DNA of 64,000 nt from Ferruginibacter sp. (GCA_028288705.1 JAQBNH010000007.1:372001-436000), one strand, 5' to 3'. Counted from the first letter of the stretch, positions 15,651 to 25,340 are shown. A program made the numbers and translations. The notes: generated by a model not told the origin, from the letters alone.

Positions 15651-17537
15651 TCAGGAAGTCCTTTTAAATGCCGACACGAGCTTCTGCCCGCGGATCAATA
15701 TCTTCAAACCCTGCCTGCGTAAAGAAATATGCGTTCCTTTTTGCTCATGATCGTCGAGGCGATGCTGGTATGCAGAAAGGACATCTTTATAACTCAGTAC
15801 ACCAATGATCGTTTGCTCTGCAGAAACAATCGGCAGCATATCCAGGTTTTCCTTCGACATCTTTTCCACTGCGTGGCGCAGGCTATCACTAACCGATATG
15901 GAAATATCTTTCCGGCGAATTAAACTGCCCACCGGTAAGTCCGTTTCATGGTGATTGCTCAAAATGTTGGACACGCTAACGATGCCGCGAAATACATTGT
16001 CCCCGTTTACTATCACAAAATAATTCGCTGATCGCAATCCCTCTTCATCGATCAGGTCACGCACGTCTGCGATGCTCGCGTCTTCACGCAATAAAATCGC
16101 ATCCTCTTTCATTACATCCGCCACCGTCTTTTTTTCCAGGATATCCGGTTCATAAGAGTCGGGTGTTTTAATACCCCGGCGCACGATTTTTTCTGTCATG
16201 ATCGTATTTTTCATTAGGAGGAATGACACAAAATAACTCGCTGTACATGCGGCTAATAAAGGCAACAATGCATTTGGCTGCCCGGTTGTCTCAATCGCGA
16301 AAATGATCGATGTAAGTAAGGCACGCGATGCCCCGGCGAACATTGCCGACATACCGATCAATGCGCCCATCGATATACTGATCCCCGAATCCGGGAAAAA
16401 ATGAAGAACGACCGCCGAGAGTAGCGCGCCTGTTGCGGCACCAATTGTAAGTAGCGGCGCCAGCGTTCCCCCTGATGTTCCGCTACCGAGTGCAATCGCC
16501 CACGAAATAAATTTCAGCAGGCATAAAGAGAGGACCAGCTTTAACGCCATATTCCCTGAAAGCAGGTTCGTGATATTTTCATAACCCACACCTAATGTTG
16601 CCGGGTTGAAATACCCGACCAGTCCGACAGCAATGCCGCCCAAGGCCGGCCACCACATCCAGTGAATGGGCAGTTTCTCAAACATATCTTCGATAAAATA
16701 AACCGCTTTAGTAATGGCTACAGACAGTAACCCGATCAGCAGCCCCACAACGCTATAACCAAAAAGCGCTGTATTCAAGGCTGCGGGTAAAACTGCAGGC
16801 ATCGCGAATACATATCCAGATTCAAATAGAAAATGATGAAACGCGGCACCTGTGATACAGGCCAGCGCAACAGGAATAATGGAGCGTGGTGAAAATTCAA
16901 ACAGCAATAACTCGATCGCCAGGAAGATTGCCGCGACCGGGCTTCCAAAGATTGCAGCCATACCCGCTGTTGCACCGGAGGCCAGCAATATTTTTCTTTC
17001 GTAATGAGAGATTTTCAGCAACTGCCCGATCGTTGAACCAAGTGCACCGCCTGTTGCGATGATCGGACCTTCTGCACCAAACGGTCCGCCGGTACCGATA
17101 GCAATCGCAGAAGACAAGGGTTTTAAATAACTTATGGTTGGCTTGATCTTACTCTGGTTGGTCAGGATTTGTTCCATCGCTTCCGGGATGCCATGGCCGC
17201 GTATCGCCTTTGAACCATAGAGCGCCATCAGCCCAACCAACACGCCACCGACCGCCGGTACAACGATAACGAGTAAACCCAGGGAATGCCCAAGCGGAGT
17301 GGCATGTTCCAAAGAAAATTTGCCGTAAAATGAAATGTTGGTCGCGAGGTTGATCAACAGCACCAGGACTTTTGCTATCACGCTAATGAATATCGCGATA
17401 GCAATTGCCAGGGCAGCAATCGTGAGGAGCCGGCTTTTATCGCGGCGATTATCCGGGTGGATATTTTCTGCTTCAAGTGTGTCTGTGAGGGATGTCGAAA
17501 TAGGAATAAACTTTGCCGACCTGTTTTGCTTTGCCAT
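15651..17537 (-). CDS. ClC chloride channel/transporter with C-terminal CBS pair
   Basis: A 628-residue membrane protein. The ClC core spans residues 35-440 with about ten or more helices. Selectivity-filter signatures are visible: GGPFGAEGPI (about 148-157) with the gating glutamate, and GSGTSGGTLAPLL (about 348-360). After residue 455 come two CBS domains (VMKEDAILLREDASIADVRDLI and IRRKDISISVSDSLRHAVEKMS), which in relatives bind nucleotides and control gating. The protein moves chloride, possibly in exchange for protons or as a channel; the sequence does not decide. It lies between the DUF4197 gene and a Crp-family regulator, all on the minus strand. Confidence 0.9.
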   Translation of the reverse strand: MAKQNRSAKFIPISTSLTDTLEAENIHPDNRRDKSRLLTIAALAIAIAIFISVIAKVLVLLINLATNISFYGKFSLEHATPLGHSLGLLVIVVPAVGGVLVGLMALYGSKAIRGHGIPEAMEQILTNQSKIKPTISYLKPLSSAIAIGTGGPFGAEGPIIATGGALGSTIGQLLKISHYERKILLASGATAGMAAIFGSPVAAIFLAIELLLFEFSPRSIIPVALACITGAAFHHFLFESGYVFAMPAVLPAALNTALFGYSVVGLLIGLLSVAITKAVYFIEDMFEKLPIHWMWWPALGGIAVGLVGYFNPATLGVGYENITNLLSGNMALKLVLSLCLLKFISWAIALGSGTSGGTLAPLLTIGAATGALLSAVVLHFFPDSGISISMGALIGMSAMFAGASRALLTSIIFAIETTGQPNALLPLLAACTASYFVSFLLMKNTIMTEKIVRRGIKTPDSYEPDILEKKTVADVMKEDAILLREDASIADVRDLIDEEGLRSANYFVIVNGDNVFRGIVSVSNILSNHHETDLPVGSLIRRKDISISVSDSLRHAVEKMSKENLDMLPIVSAEQTIIGVLSYKDVLSAYQHRLDDHEQKGTHISLRRQGLKILIRGQKLVSAFKRTS

Positions 17538-17598
17538 GACTAATAATTAGCCGGCAAAGGTCGATCACAATACCCGCATCAGCATTGCCATTTGGCAA

Positions 17599-18201
17599 CT
17601 AATCAGCATTGGGTTTGCTAATCTCTTTCCGGATACGGCTGAGGGAGGTATTGGTGATGCCAAGGTAGGAAGCGATATCTTTCAGCGATGCATGCTGGAA
17701 AATATCCGGGCTGGAGATGATCAGGTTGTTATAGCGTTCTTCGGCAGTAAGGTGTAACATGGAGAGCATCCGTTCTTTCAGATCTGCATAAGCGCCTACC
17801 AGCATCGCCCGCCCGAATTCCCGGAACTCCGGCATCGAATGAAAGGCTACCTGTAAATCTTCAAAACGAATTCGCCACGCCTGGCAATCGGTAAGCGCCT
17901 GGAAGTTTTCTTTCGCAGGAACACGTTTGAAAAACGAAAACAATTCCCCCACCATCTGGTTGCCTGAATAAAAATGAGTAGTAGTGTCCTTGCCCTTCAG
18001 ATCGTAGGTATAAGCCCTTACAAAACCTTTGAGGAGGAAATAATAAGCTTCCGATGTTTTTCCCTCCGTAACGATCAGGTCTTGTTTTTTTATCCCAACG
18101 GGCTCAAAGCGCCCCGCAATCTCCCGTGCTTTGTCCTGCAACATCGGAAGTTGTGCGCTGATAAAATCGATCAGGGGTTGGGCATCTGTAATCAAATACA
18201 A
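17599..18201 (-). CDS. Crp/Fnr-family transcriptional regulator
   Basis: A 200-residue regulator with an N-terminal cyclic-nucleotide-binding-like beta-roll (about residues 25-120, containing AYYFLLKGFVRAY and GELFSFF) and a C-terminal helix-turn-helix (LKDIASYLGITNTSLSRIRKEI, about 172-193). The residues usually needed for cAMP binding are not obvious, as in many Bacteroidota members, so the ligand is unknown. The only in-frame start that keeps the domain intact is TTG at 18201; a TGA lies just upstream. A 12-bp palindrome and a second TTGCAA box sit 19-40 bases upstream, a candidate autoregulatory site. The ClC gene lies 61 bases downstream, so it may be a target. Confidence 0.85.
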   Translation of the reverse strand: MYLITDAQPLIDFISAQLPMLQDKAREIAGRFEPVGIKKQDLIVTEGKTSEAYYFLLKGFVRAYTYDLKGKDTTTHFYSGNQMVGELFSFFKRVPAKENFQALTDCQAWRIRFEDLQVAFHSMPEFREFGRAMLVGAYADLKERMLSMLHLTAEERYNNLIISSPDIFQHASLKDIASYLGITNTSLSRIRKEISKPNAD

Positions 18202-18219
18202 TCATTTAAGTCGGACACA

Positions 18220-18240
18220 AAGTTGCAACTTAAATTGCAA
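18220..18240. promoter_or_regulatory. Palindromic operator candidate upstream of the Crp gene
   Basis: AAGTTGCAACTT (18220-18231) is a perfect 12-bp palindrome, and a second TTGCAA half follows at 18235-18240, 12 bases on. Crp/Fnr proteins bind palindromes as dimers. It lies in the divergent region shared with lysS. Confidence 0.4.
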
Positions 18241-18303
18241 GATTGTTGAAACCGTTTGTCAGCCAGAAATTTTACCTCGCGGCGCACTCTTATTAAACAC
18301 GTC

Positions 18304-18334
18304 TTTGCCGCCTGCCCCTGAAGATTTACCTTTG
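18304..18334 (+). promoter_or_regulatory. lysS: Promoter of lysS
   Basis: TTTG (18304-18307) and TACCTTTG (18327-18334) are spaced by 19 bases, a full match to the Bacteroidota consensus. Transcription should start near 18339, putting a perfect hairpin at the very 5' end of the message. Confidence 0.7.
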
Positions 18335-18340
18335 CAACCC

Positions 18341-18359
18341 GCTGCTTTAAAAAAGCAGC
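18341..18359 (+). other. 5'-leader hairpin of lysS
   Basis: GCTGCTTT and AAAGCAGC form a perfect 8-bp stem with a three-base loop, two bases from a run of three overlapping ATG codons (18361, 18365, 18369). Only the last one reads into lysS; the others end after a few codons. Confidence 0.5.
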
Positions 18360-18368
18360 CATGAATGT

Positions 18369-19892
18369 ATGAGCACACAACATCTATCTGAACAGGAAAT
18401 CATCCGCCGCGAAAAACTTGCTGAATTGACTAAATTAGGCATTGATGCATATCCTGCTGTCCTTTACCCGGTGAACAGCAGCGCTGCCTTTATCAAAGAA
18501 AATTATAAAGGGGAAGAGAATAAAGCGGACTTCGCTGATGTATGCCTGGCCGGCAGGATTATGAGTGTTCGGGACATGGGGAAAGCAAATTTTGCCGTGT
18601 TACAGGATGGATCAGGAAAGATCCAGTTTTATATTAAGCAGGACGATATCTGCCCCGGCGAGGATAAATCCCAATACCAGACCGTTTGGAAAAAACTCGT
18701 TGATATGGGTGATATCGTGGGTATTAAAGGCTATGTTTTTACAACTAAGACCGGTGAAACCTCGGTGCACGTAAAAGAATTTACGATCCTGAGTAAGGCA
18801 CTTCGCCCGATGCCGATCGTGAAGGAAAAAGACGGCGAATCATTTGATGAAGTAACCGATCCTGAATTTCGTTATCGCCAGCGGTATGCCGATCTCATCG
18901 TAAATCCGGGCGTGAAGGAAGTCTTTATAAAACGCACCAAAATGGTGAATGCCATCCGCGCATTTCTAAATGAACGGGGCGCTTTAGAAGTAGATACACC
19001 GGTATTGCAAAGTATTCCGGGCGGGGCAGCGGCAAGGCCTTTTACCACACATCATAATGCCCTGGATGTACCAATGTACATGCGTATTGCAAACGAATTA
19101 TATTTAAAACGACTGATCGTTGGTGGATTTGAATGGGTGTATGAATTCAGCCGCAACTTCCGCAATGAAGGCATGGACCGCACGCATAATCCGGAATTTA
19201 CCGTATTGGAATTTTACACAGCTTACAAAGATTATGAATGGATGATGGACACGACGGAACAATTGCTGGAAAAAGCAGCGATCGCTACCAACGGCATTGC
19301 CACAGTTCCGTTCGGTGAACAGGAGATCAGTTTTAAAGCACCGTACAAAAGGATCAGTATGTACGATGCGATCAAAGAACATACAGGAATCGATATCAGC
19401 GAAATGGATGAAGAGGGTATCCGTGCTGCCTGCCAGCAATTGGGCATTCATGCAGATGCAAAATGGGGTAAAGGAAAACTGATCGATGAGATCTTCGGAA
19501 GCAAATGTGAATCTCATTATCTACAGCCCACATTCATTACAGACTATCCTGTTGAAATGAGCCCGCTTACAAAAAAGCATCGCAGCAAACCCGGACTTGT
19601 AGAGCGTTTCGAGCTGATCGTAAATGGTAAAGAAATTGCCAACGCATACAGTGAGTTAAACGACCCGATCGAACAACGTGAACGTTTTGAAGAACAGGTG
19701 AAACTGATGGAGCGTGGCGATGATGAAGCCATGTTCATTGATCATGATTTCCTCAGAGCACTGGAATATGGCATGCCGCCAACCAGTGGCATCGGTTTCG
19801 GAATTGATCGTTTATGTATGTTACTGACCGGCCAGGTTTCTATCCAGGATGTATTATTTTTCCCAATGATGCGTCCCGAGAAAACAGATTAA
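18369..19892 (+). CDS. lysS: Lysyl-tRNA synthetase, class II
   Basis: A 507-residue cytoplasmic enzyme that charges tRNA-Lys with lysine. The N-terminal OB-fold anticodon-binding domain is at about residues 55-150 ([29 protein letters not shown]). The class II catalytic core follows, with motif 1 near [17 protein letters not shown], the [17 protein letters not shown] segment, motif 2 in [15 protein letters not shown], and motif 3 in [13 protein letters not shown] at the C-terminus. The length equals the bacterial norm. A strong promoter and a short hairpin leader lie upstream. The convergent outer-membrane gene ends 14 bases after the stop, with no clear terminator between. Confidence 0.98.
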   Translation: MSTQHLSEQEIIRREKLAELTKLGIDAYPAVLYPVNSSAAFIKENYKGEENKADFADVCLAGRIMSVRDMGKANFAVLQDGSGKIQFYIKQDDICPGEDKSQYQTVWKKLVDMGDIVGIKGYVFTTKTGETSVHVKEFTILSKALRPMPIVKEKDGESFDEVTDPEFRYRQRYADLIVNPGVKEVFIKRTKMVNAIRAFLNERGALEVDTPVLQSIPGGAAARPFTTHHNALDVPMYMRIANELYLKRLIVGGFEWVYEFSRNFRNEGMDRTHNPEFTVLEFYTAYKDYEWMMDTTEQLLEKAAIATNGIATVPFGEQEISFKAPYKRISMYDAIKEHTGIDISEMDEEGIRAACQQLGIHADAKWGKGKLIDEIFGSKCESHYLQPTFITDYPVEMSPLTKKHRSKPGLVERFELIVNGKEIANAYSELNDPIEQRERFEEQVKLMERGDDEAMFIDHDFLRALEYGMPPTSGIGFGIDRLCMLLTGQVSIQDVLFFPMMRPEKTD

Positions 19893-19906
19893 TTATCTAT
19901 AAAAAC

Positions 19907-20659
19907 TTAGAACGCAATACCAATGGAGATGCCGGCTCTAACGCCGCCCCATGGACCGTCGAGGTTTACCGTAGCACCAGTTGAATTTACATTCACCGTC
20001 TTTTTCGTAAGCGGAATGTCATAATCTTCCAGTTCCTGGCGCAGGTTATTTTGTTCAATCGCATTGAGCGGACGGGAAGAAACGCCGACAAAATCGCCTT
20101 TTCCTGATCCGTAATGCGGGCCTAATATCCACCAGTCGAGCGCAATGTTTTTAGATAACATCCATTGTGCACCAAACAAAACTCCGGCTGTATTGGAATT
20201 GAGGTTTCCCGAAAGATTAATCGTACTCTTTGCTGAAAGGGCATCATCATAAGATACACGGATATCGCTGATCTTATTGGTTGTATACCGGTAGAAAGGA
20301 GCAATATAAAACCCGCGGCCATACCCTTTTTTCCCAACGTACCAGCGAACTTCCGGCGTGATGGCGAAACTGCTCAGCTTCATGGTTTTAATGCCCTCTT
20401 CAATATACGGATCACCATCTCCCACGATATCAGCGAACTTGTTTTTAAACGGTAGTTCGGTATTGGGCATCGTGCGGAATGAGATCGCCGCCGAAAATGA
20501 CTTTTTTATGATTCGTTCATATTGCACCGAAATTGTTTTAAATGCCAGCGACGTAACATTCAATTTTACAATATTGGAACGGAGATCTTTTTCCATTTCC
20601 TGGGCTGATGCGGCAGCAACGCCAAAAACGAAACTTAGTGCTAAGAGGATTTTTTTCAT
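19907..20659 (-). CDS. Outer-membrane beta-barrel protein, DUF3575-like
   Basis: A 250-residue exported protein. The signal peptide MKKILLALSFVFGVAAASAQ is followed by an all-beta body with alternating hydrophobic strands ending in an aromatic residue (ISIGIAF), typical of outer-membrane barrels. Segments such as NIVKLNVTSLAFKTISVQYERII and WYVGKKGYGRGFYIAPFYRY fit the DUF3575-type small barrel proteins of Bacteroidota. The function is unknown, likely structural or a pore. uvrB ends where this gene's upstream region begins (32 bases), so read-through cannot be excluded. It converges on lysS. Confidence 0.75.
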   Translation of the reverse strand: MKKILLALSFVFGVAAASAQEMEKDLRSNIVKLNVTSLAFKTISVQYERIIKKSFSAAISFRTMPNTELPFKNKFADIVGDGDPYIEEGIKTMKLSSFAITPEVRWYVGKKGYGRGFYIAPFYRYTTNKISDIRVSYDDALSAKSTINLSGNLNSNTAGVLFGAQWMLSKNIALDWWILGPHYGSGKGDFVGVSSRPLNAIEQNNLRQELEDYDIPLTKKTVNVNSTGATVNLDGPWGGVRAGISIGIAF

Positions 20660-20691
20660 AGTATCAATTTTTCAACGTTAATGAACGAAGA

Positions 20692-22731
20692 TCAGGCTTT
20701 CATGGTTTCCAGTTCTTTCTGCATTTTAAACATTTCATCACGCAACCGCGCAGCTTCCATAAAGTCCAGATCCCGCGCCGCTTTTTCCATATCCTTTTTT
20801 ATTTTCCCGATGCCCTTCTCCATTTGCGGAATGGTTTTGTAAACGGCCTGCTCATCTGCTGCTACATTTACCAGTTCTTCATCAGGCCCCACTGCATATG
20901 GATTTGACGGATCGTAACCTTTTACATCGAGTACACTTCCTTGCGCAAACACCTGTTCTTTTGTTTTGATAATGGTTTGGGGAGTGATGCCGTGTATCGT
21001 ATTATATTCAATTTGCTTTTCACGGCGGCGGGTTGTTTCGTCGATGGTGCGTTGCATACTTTCCGTCATTTTATCTGCGTAAAAAATAACGAGCCCGTTT
21101 ACATTTCTCGCAGCGCGGCCAGCCGTTTGCGTCAGGCTGCGTTCGTTCCGTAAAAAGCCTTCCTTATCTGCATCCAGGATAGCAACCAGCGACACTTCCG
21201 GCAAATCGAGTCCTTCACGCAGCAGGTTTACGCCAACCAGTACATCGATGATACCCAATCTCAGTTCGCGTAAAATTTCAATCCTGTCCAGCGTCTGCAC
21301 TTCACTATGGATGTATTTACTTTTCACATTGATGCGCTGCAGGTATTTGTCCATTTCTTCCGCCATGCGTTTTGTTAGCGTAGTCACCAGGATACGATCG
21401 CCCATTTTAATGCGGTTATCGATTTCCTCCAGCAAATCATCGATCTGGTTAACAGAAGGACGTATTTCGATTGGCGGATCCAGCAGGCCGGTCGGGCGCA
21501 CGACTTGTTCCACCACAACGCCACCTGTTTTTTCCAGTTCATATTCTCCCGGCGTGGCAGAAACGAACACCGTTTGGTTGGTGAGGTTTTCAAACTCGTG
21601 AAAATTTTGCGGGCGGTTATCCATGGCAGATGGCAGGCGAAAACCATAATCTACCAGCACTAATTTCCTGCTGCGATCTCCACCATACATGCCACTTACC
21701 TGGGGCACCGTTTGATGGCTTTCATCAATGATCGTAAGAAAATCTTTGGGGAAATAATCCAGCAGGCAGAATGGCCTTGCGCCTGGTTTGCGCCGATCGA
21801 AGAACCGCGAATAATTTTCGATGCCATTACAAAAACCCAGTTCACGGATCATTTCCAGATCGTAGTTCACCCGCTCGCCGATCCGTTGCGCTTCAATATA
21901 TTTACCAACATTTTTAAAATATTCAACCTGTGCCGCACACTCGTCCTGGATCTCGTGGATCACCTGTGTAAGCATATCTTTTGGTGCGAGGTAAAGATTG
22001 GCGGGAAAGATGGCAGCGTTTTCTACAGTTCCGATCCGCTTGCCTGTCGCTAATTCCAGCGTCTCAATGCTTTCAATCTCATCACCAAAAAAACTAATGC
22101 GATAACCAAAATCAACGTAAGGCAAATTGATGTCCACAGTATCGCCTTTCACCCGAAAAGTTCCGCGGGTAAAATCTCCCTGGCTGCGATGATAAAGCGA
22201 ATTTACCAGCGCATGTAAAAATCCCTGTCGCGAAACCACCTGTTTTTGTTTGATGCGGATGATGCCGTTTTCATATTCTGTTGGGTTGCCCATACCATAA
22301 ATACAACTCACGCTGGCCACAACAATAATATCCCGCCGTCCGCTTAATAACTGGGCGGTCGCCTGTAACCGTAGTTTGTCGAGCTCTTCATTAATGCTCA
22401 GATCTTTTTCTATATAAGTATTGCTTACGGGCATATACGCTTCCGGCTGATAATAGTCGTAGTAGGAAACAAAATAGCCAACCGCATTATCCGGGAAAAA
22501 TTGTTTGAATTCCCCGTACAATTGCGCCACGAGCGTTTTGTTATGTGTGAGTACCAATGTCGGGCGCTGAACATTTTGGATGACGTTGGCCATCGTAAAC
22601 GTTTTACCACTGCCGGTTACGCCCAATAAAGTCTGGTAGCGCTCACCGCTCAGAATCCCGTCAGTTAATTGTTGAATTGCGCCGGGTTGGTCGCCGGCTG
22701 GTGAATATGGTGCTTGAAGTTGAAACGGCAA
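20692..22731 (-). CDS. uvrB: Excinuclease ABC subunit B
   Basis: A 679-residue DNA repair protein that loads onto damage with UvrA and recruits UvrC in nucleotide excision repair. Walker A GVTGSGKT is at residues 37-44, the damage-probing beta-hairpin YYDYYQPEAY near 91-100, and SATPGEYE and helicase motifs such as QTAGRAARN later on. The C-terminal UVR helix (DLDFMEAARLRDEM) that contacts UvrC is present. Length matches the family. The region between domains is intact. It has its own promoter in the short gap after the TlpA-like gene, and the small barrel gene lies 32 bases downstream. Confidence 0.98.
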   Translation of the reverse strand: MPFQLQAPYSPAGDQPGAIQQLTDGILSGERYQTLLGVTGSGKTFTMANVIQNVQRPTLVLTHNKTLVAQLYGEFKQFFPDNAVGYFVSYYDYYQPEAYMPVSNTYIEKDLSINEELDKLRLQATAQLLSGRRDIIVVASVSCIYGMGNPTEYENGIIRIKQKQVVSRQGFLHALVNSLYHRSQGDFTRGTFRVKGDTVDINLPYVDFGYRISFFGDEIESIETLELATGKRIGTVENAAIFPANLYLAPKDMLTQVIHEIQDECAAQVEYFKNVGKYIEAQRIGERVNYDLEMIRELGFCNGIENYSRFFDRRKPGARPFCLLDYFPKDFLTIIDESHQTVPQVSGMYGGDRSRKLVLVDYGFRLPSAMDNRPQNFHEFENLTNQTVFVSATPGEYELEKTGGVVVEQVVRPTGLLDPPIEIRPSVNQIDDLLEEIDNRIKMGDRILVTTLTKRMAEEMDKYLQRINVKSKYIHSEVQTLDRIEILRELRLGIIDVLVGVNLLREGLDLPEVSLVAILDADKEGFLRNERSLTQTAGRAARNVNGLVIFYADKMTESMQRTIDETTRRREKQIEYNTIHGITPQTIIKTKEQVFAQGSVLDVKGYDPSNPYAVGPDEELVNVAADEQAVYKTIPQMEKGIGKIKKDMEKAARDLDFMEAARLRDEMFKMQKELETMKA

Positions 22732-22747
22732 TGATCTGGTTTTTTAC

Positions 22748-22782
22748 AAATTTAAAAAAGCGCTTACGGATTACAGGCAAAA
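22748..22782 (-). promoter_or_regulatory. uvrB: Promoter of uvrB
   Basis: Read on the minus strand, TTTG (22779-22782) and TAAATTTG (22748-22755) are separated by 23 bases. The -7 box ends 16 bases before the uvrB ATG, giving a very short leader. Confidence 0.5.
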
Positions 22783-22792
22783 ACAATGCAGA

Positions 22793-22819
22793 AAAAAAAT
22801 GAGCCCGTTAAGGCCCATT
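22793..22819 (-). terminator. Terminator of the TlpA-like gene
   Basis: On the minus strand ATGGGCC pairs with GGGCTCAT (one G-U pair) around a short loop and is followed by eight T residues. It lies just downstream of the thioredoxin-domain gene. Confidence 0.7.
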
Positions 22820-22842
22820 ATTTAAAAAATATTTCATTAGGT

Positions 22843-24747
22843 TTATTTTGAGGCCAGCTCGATCATCGTCGCGATCTCATCAACCAGACCGTCTTCGCTG
22901 CCCATGTAACCGATCGCTTTAAAACGGATCTTGCCATCTTTGTCGATCACGAATTTTGTGGGAATTCCGCTTACGCCAAAATCACTGACCATCTTATCCT
23001 CGTTATCCATCAGCACATAAAACGGGTATTGCTTTTTCTGCATAAAATCTTTCGCATTTTGCAATTTATTCTCCACTGTTTCCCAGGTGTCCACGAACAG
23101 GAATTTCACATTGTCATCATCTTTATACTTGGCAAGCGCTTTGTTCATGCCCGGCATTGAAGCAATACAGGGCCCGCACCAGGTTGCCCAAAAATCCACG
23201 ATCACTACTTTCCCTTTCAGATCAGCGAGGCTGACTTGCCTGCCCTCAAAATCTTTCAGACTGAATTTTGGCGACGCCTCGTTGATCATAGTTTTAGCGA
23301 TCTCTGCACGACGTTTCATTTTCGCCGCAGATTCCAGTTTTACGAGATATGCTTCAAACCCATCCGCTGATTTTTTTTCAGCTACATATAAATTTTTCAG
23401 CGCCTCTTTGGTTTTGCTGGTTGCGGCACCATCTTCCACCATTTTTTCTATGAGCTTTTTTGCTTCCGGAGCCGGCAAGGCTTTTTCTGCCAGTAAAGCG
23501 TAGCGTTCGTTGTATTCCGCATCTTTCAGTTTCCTGATCGTAGCTGCATCTTTTGCATAAGGTAAACCTGTTTTGTATTCTCCCTGTTTGTACAGGATGA
23601 AGGCGTATGTATCCGCAAACATGGAGTAAGTAGCCTGTCGGTTATCAAGCCATTGCTTGCTGGTAAAGCCATCCGGACGTTTGCCTGATGGTTTTTGCAT
23701 TTCTGCTTTTGCATAACTGGTAGCCTGCCATGACATTTTTTTGGCAACGGCGATATCTCCGTCTGCTTCAGCCATATTCCAGGAAATATCGTTGTTATTG
23801 GCAGCTATATCTGCAGGAAGTAAACTTCCGTTCCATTTTTCGTAGGCGCTATAATTTTTTTCTGTGGCATAAGCGCTGGCAATCTGCCGGCGGAGATAAT
23901 TGTCCATCGCTTTATCCTTTTCCGTCACAGGATATTTTTCGATGTAGTTCTTGTACAACGCCAGTTTTTTGTCAGCATTTTTTTCTGTGTAGAAGGGCTG
24001 TAACAGCTCATTCTTCACCCAATCGCCATGAGGATAGGCGATTTTCATCGCTGCCAGAAGGCTATCTGCTTTTGCCTTTTTCTTATCGCGCGTGTACCAT
24101 TGAGCGAGCGTCGCGTAACCGGCTTCCGGCAAATCTGACTGTGATTCGTAAGTTGCCAATTCTGCCGCGATCAATTCCGGCGCTTCCTTCTTCTTTGCAC
24201 GATTGATGCCTCCTAAATAAGCATTGAAATACCGGGGATCTTTTTTTAGTGCGGGATATTCTTTGATACCATCTTCTAAGTATCTGAGCGCAGCTGTCGC
24301 ATCGTTTGGCATCCCAAACAAATATTCACCGTAACCAGCCTGAATTTGCGAAGCCCAGGTGTAGTAGCCTTCGAGCGGCCGGTTGTTGGGGCCGTAAACC
24401 GGGCTGATATAACCTTTCCCGGCATTGATGTCTTTCTCTTCACCCGAGGAGAAGCCAAACGCGATCGCCGTTGTATTGCTGTCGATCATCACGCTGCCCT
24501 GGTAAATCGTCCCTGCTTTTTTTACAACAGGTTCAGAAACTTTCAGGCCTTTGTCTGAAAATTGGTACACCGTCACTTCCAGTGTCGGCTTTTTTATCAG
24601 CGACCCGAAATTTTTGTTGTAAAGGAATTTAAGCTCCTTATTGGGTTTTGGATAGGCAGGATTGAGTTTAAGTGCGGTAAAGTCTGGCTGAGCCTGCGCG
24701 CTCAGAAAAAAGGTTGCAGCGAACAACGCGATAAATATATTTTTCAT
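22843..24747 (-). CDS. TlpA-like secreted thioredoxin-domain protein with long helical N-terminus
   Basis: A 634-residue exported protein with signal peptide MKNIFIALFAATFFLSAQAQ. Residues 30-480 are a large N-terminal part: first beta-rich (TLEVTVYQFSDKGLKV), then helical and TPR-like, with repeated Lys/Ala-rich helices. The C-terminal domain from about 490 is a TlpA/ResA-type thioredoxin fold with FWATWCGPC (redox cysteines about 524-527) and a cis-proline at GIPTKFV. It should catalyse thiol-disulfide exchange in the periplasm. Such long-armed TlpA proteins are common in Bacteroidota; specific clients are unknown. A terminator follows and the small membrane gene lies upstream, separated by 75 bases. 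Confidence 0.85.
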   Translation of the reverse strand: MKNIFIALFAATFFLSAQAQPDFTALKLNPAYPKPNKELKFLYNKNFGSLIKKPTLEVTVYQFSDKGLKVSEPVVKKAGTIYQGSVMIDSNTTAIAFGFSSGEEKDINAGKGYISPVYGPNNRPLEGYYTWASQIQAGYGEYLFGMPNDATAALRYLEDGIKEYPALKKDPRYFNAYLGGINRAKKKEAPELIAAELATYESQSDLPEAGYATLAQWYTRDKKKAKADSLLAAMKIAYPHGDWVKNELLQPFYTEKNADKKLALYKNYIEKYPVTEKDKAMDNYLRRQIASAYATEKNYSAYEKWNGSLLPADIAANNNDISWNMAEADGDIAVAKKMSWQATSYAKAEMQKPSGKRPDGFTSKQWLDNRQATYSMFADTYAFILYKQGEYKTGLPYAKDAATIRKLKDAEYNERYALLAEKALPAPEAKKLIEKMVEDGAATSKTKEALKNLYVAEKKSADGFEAYLVKLESAAKMKRRAEIAKTMINEASPKFSLKDFEGRQVSLADLKGKVVIVDFWATWCGPCIASMPGMNKALAKYKDDDNVKFLFVDTWETVENKLQNAKDFMQKKQYPFYVLMDNEDKMVSDFGVSGIPTKFVIDKDGKIRFKAIGYMGSEDGLVDEIATMIELASK

Positions 24748-24793
24748 AACGGGAGTTTTATCCCTTAAATATATTTAATATATCTGAAGGCTG

Positions 24794-24819
24794 CCGGGGA
24801 AAAACGCAGTAATCCCCGG
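24794..24819 (-). terminator. Terminator-like hairpin after the small membrane gene
   Basis: CCGGGGA and TCCCCGG form a 7-bp GC-rich stem around a 12-base loop, three bases from the stop of the 105-residue membrane protein. No T-run follows on the minus strand, so termination would be weak or factor-assisted. Confidence 0.4.
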
Positions 24820-24822
24820 GGT

Positions 24823-25140
24823 TTACCGCTCTATAAGGACCATTTTGTTTCTTTCCTTATCCAGGGCGCGTGATTTCAGGAACCAGGAGATCGTAAAAGT
24901 GGGTATAATATCGGAAAAGGGTAGGAGTTCTTCCAGGAAACTGAATGCACCCCCGAAGATGCCCATCTTTCCGCCAAACATCCTTAAATAGATGAAACCA
25001 GACAATGGCGCCCAGATCACATCGGAAAATTCCCCGATCAGGGGCAGGGTAAAGCTCATACAGCCAATTGCATCAAAAAGAATACAGAGCGCCAGGCTGG
25101 GTAAAGGTTTCGTTTGGCTTTTAATGAGTTGTTTTTTCAT
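24823..25140 (-). CDS. Small conserved-looking membrane protein
   Basis: A 105-residue protein starting MKKQLIKSQTKPLPSLALCILFDAIGCMSFTLPLIGEF. It has two or three hydrophobic segments with conserved-looking prolines and aspartates (SDVIWAPLSGFIYLRMFGG; ELLPFSDIIPTFTISWFL). It seems an inner-membrane protein of unknown role. The ORF track starts nine residues earlier; the lysine-rich ATG at 25140 is the better start. Its stop lies just beside a GC-rich hairpin, and the 327-base region upstream is shared with the divergent typA gene. Confidence 0.6.
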   Translation of the reverse strand: MKKQLIKSQTKPLPSLALCILFDAIGCMSFTLPLIGEFSDVIWAPLSGFIYLRMFGGKMGIFGGAFSFLEELLPFSDIIPTFTISWFLKSRALDKERNKMVLIER

Positions 25141-25340
25141 GCCGGCATATGGACAAATAGCGTGCATAACTGTTCATTTGACAGTTTGGCTTAGATGAAT
25201 TATTGTTAATGTTTTCTCAGGCACAGATCTTTTTTGAGCGGAAGCCGGGGCATGATATATGAAATGGTTTTTATGGGTTGCCGGATTGATCACGGTGCCG
25301 GGCGATATCGCGGTATAAATGTTATAATTTCAAAACCGGC

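Noticed and set aside
17578-17611. Repeated ATCAGCATTG and a TTGCCA/TGGCAA hairpin between the ClC and Crp genes
   Set aside because: Short and partly within the Crp stop region, without a T-run; it may be chance.
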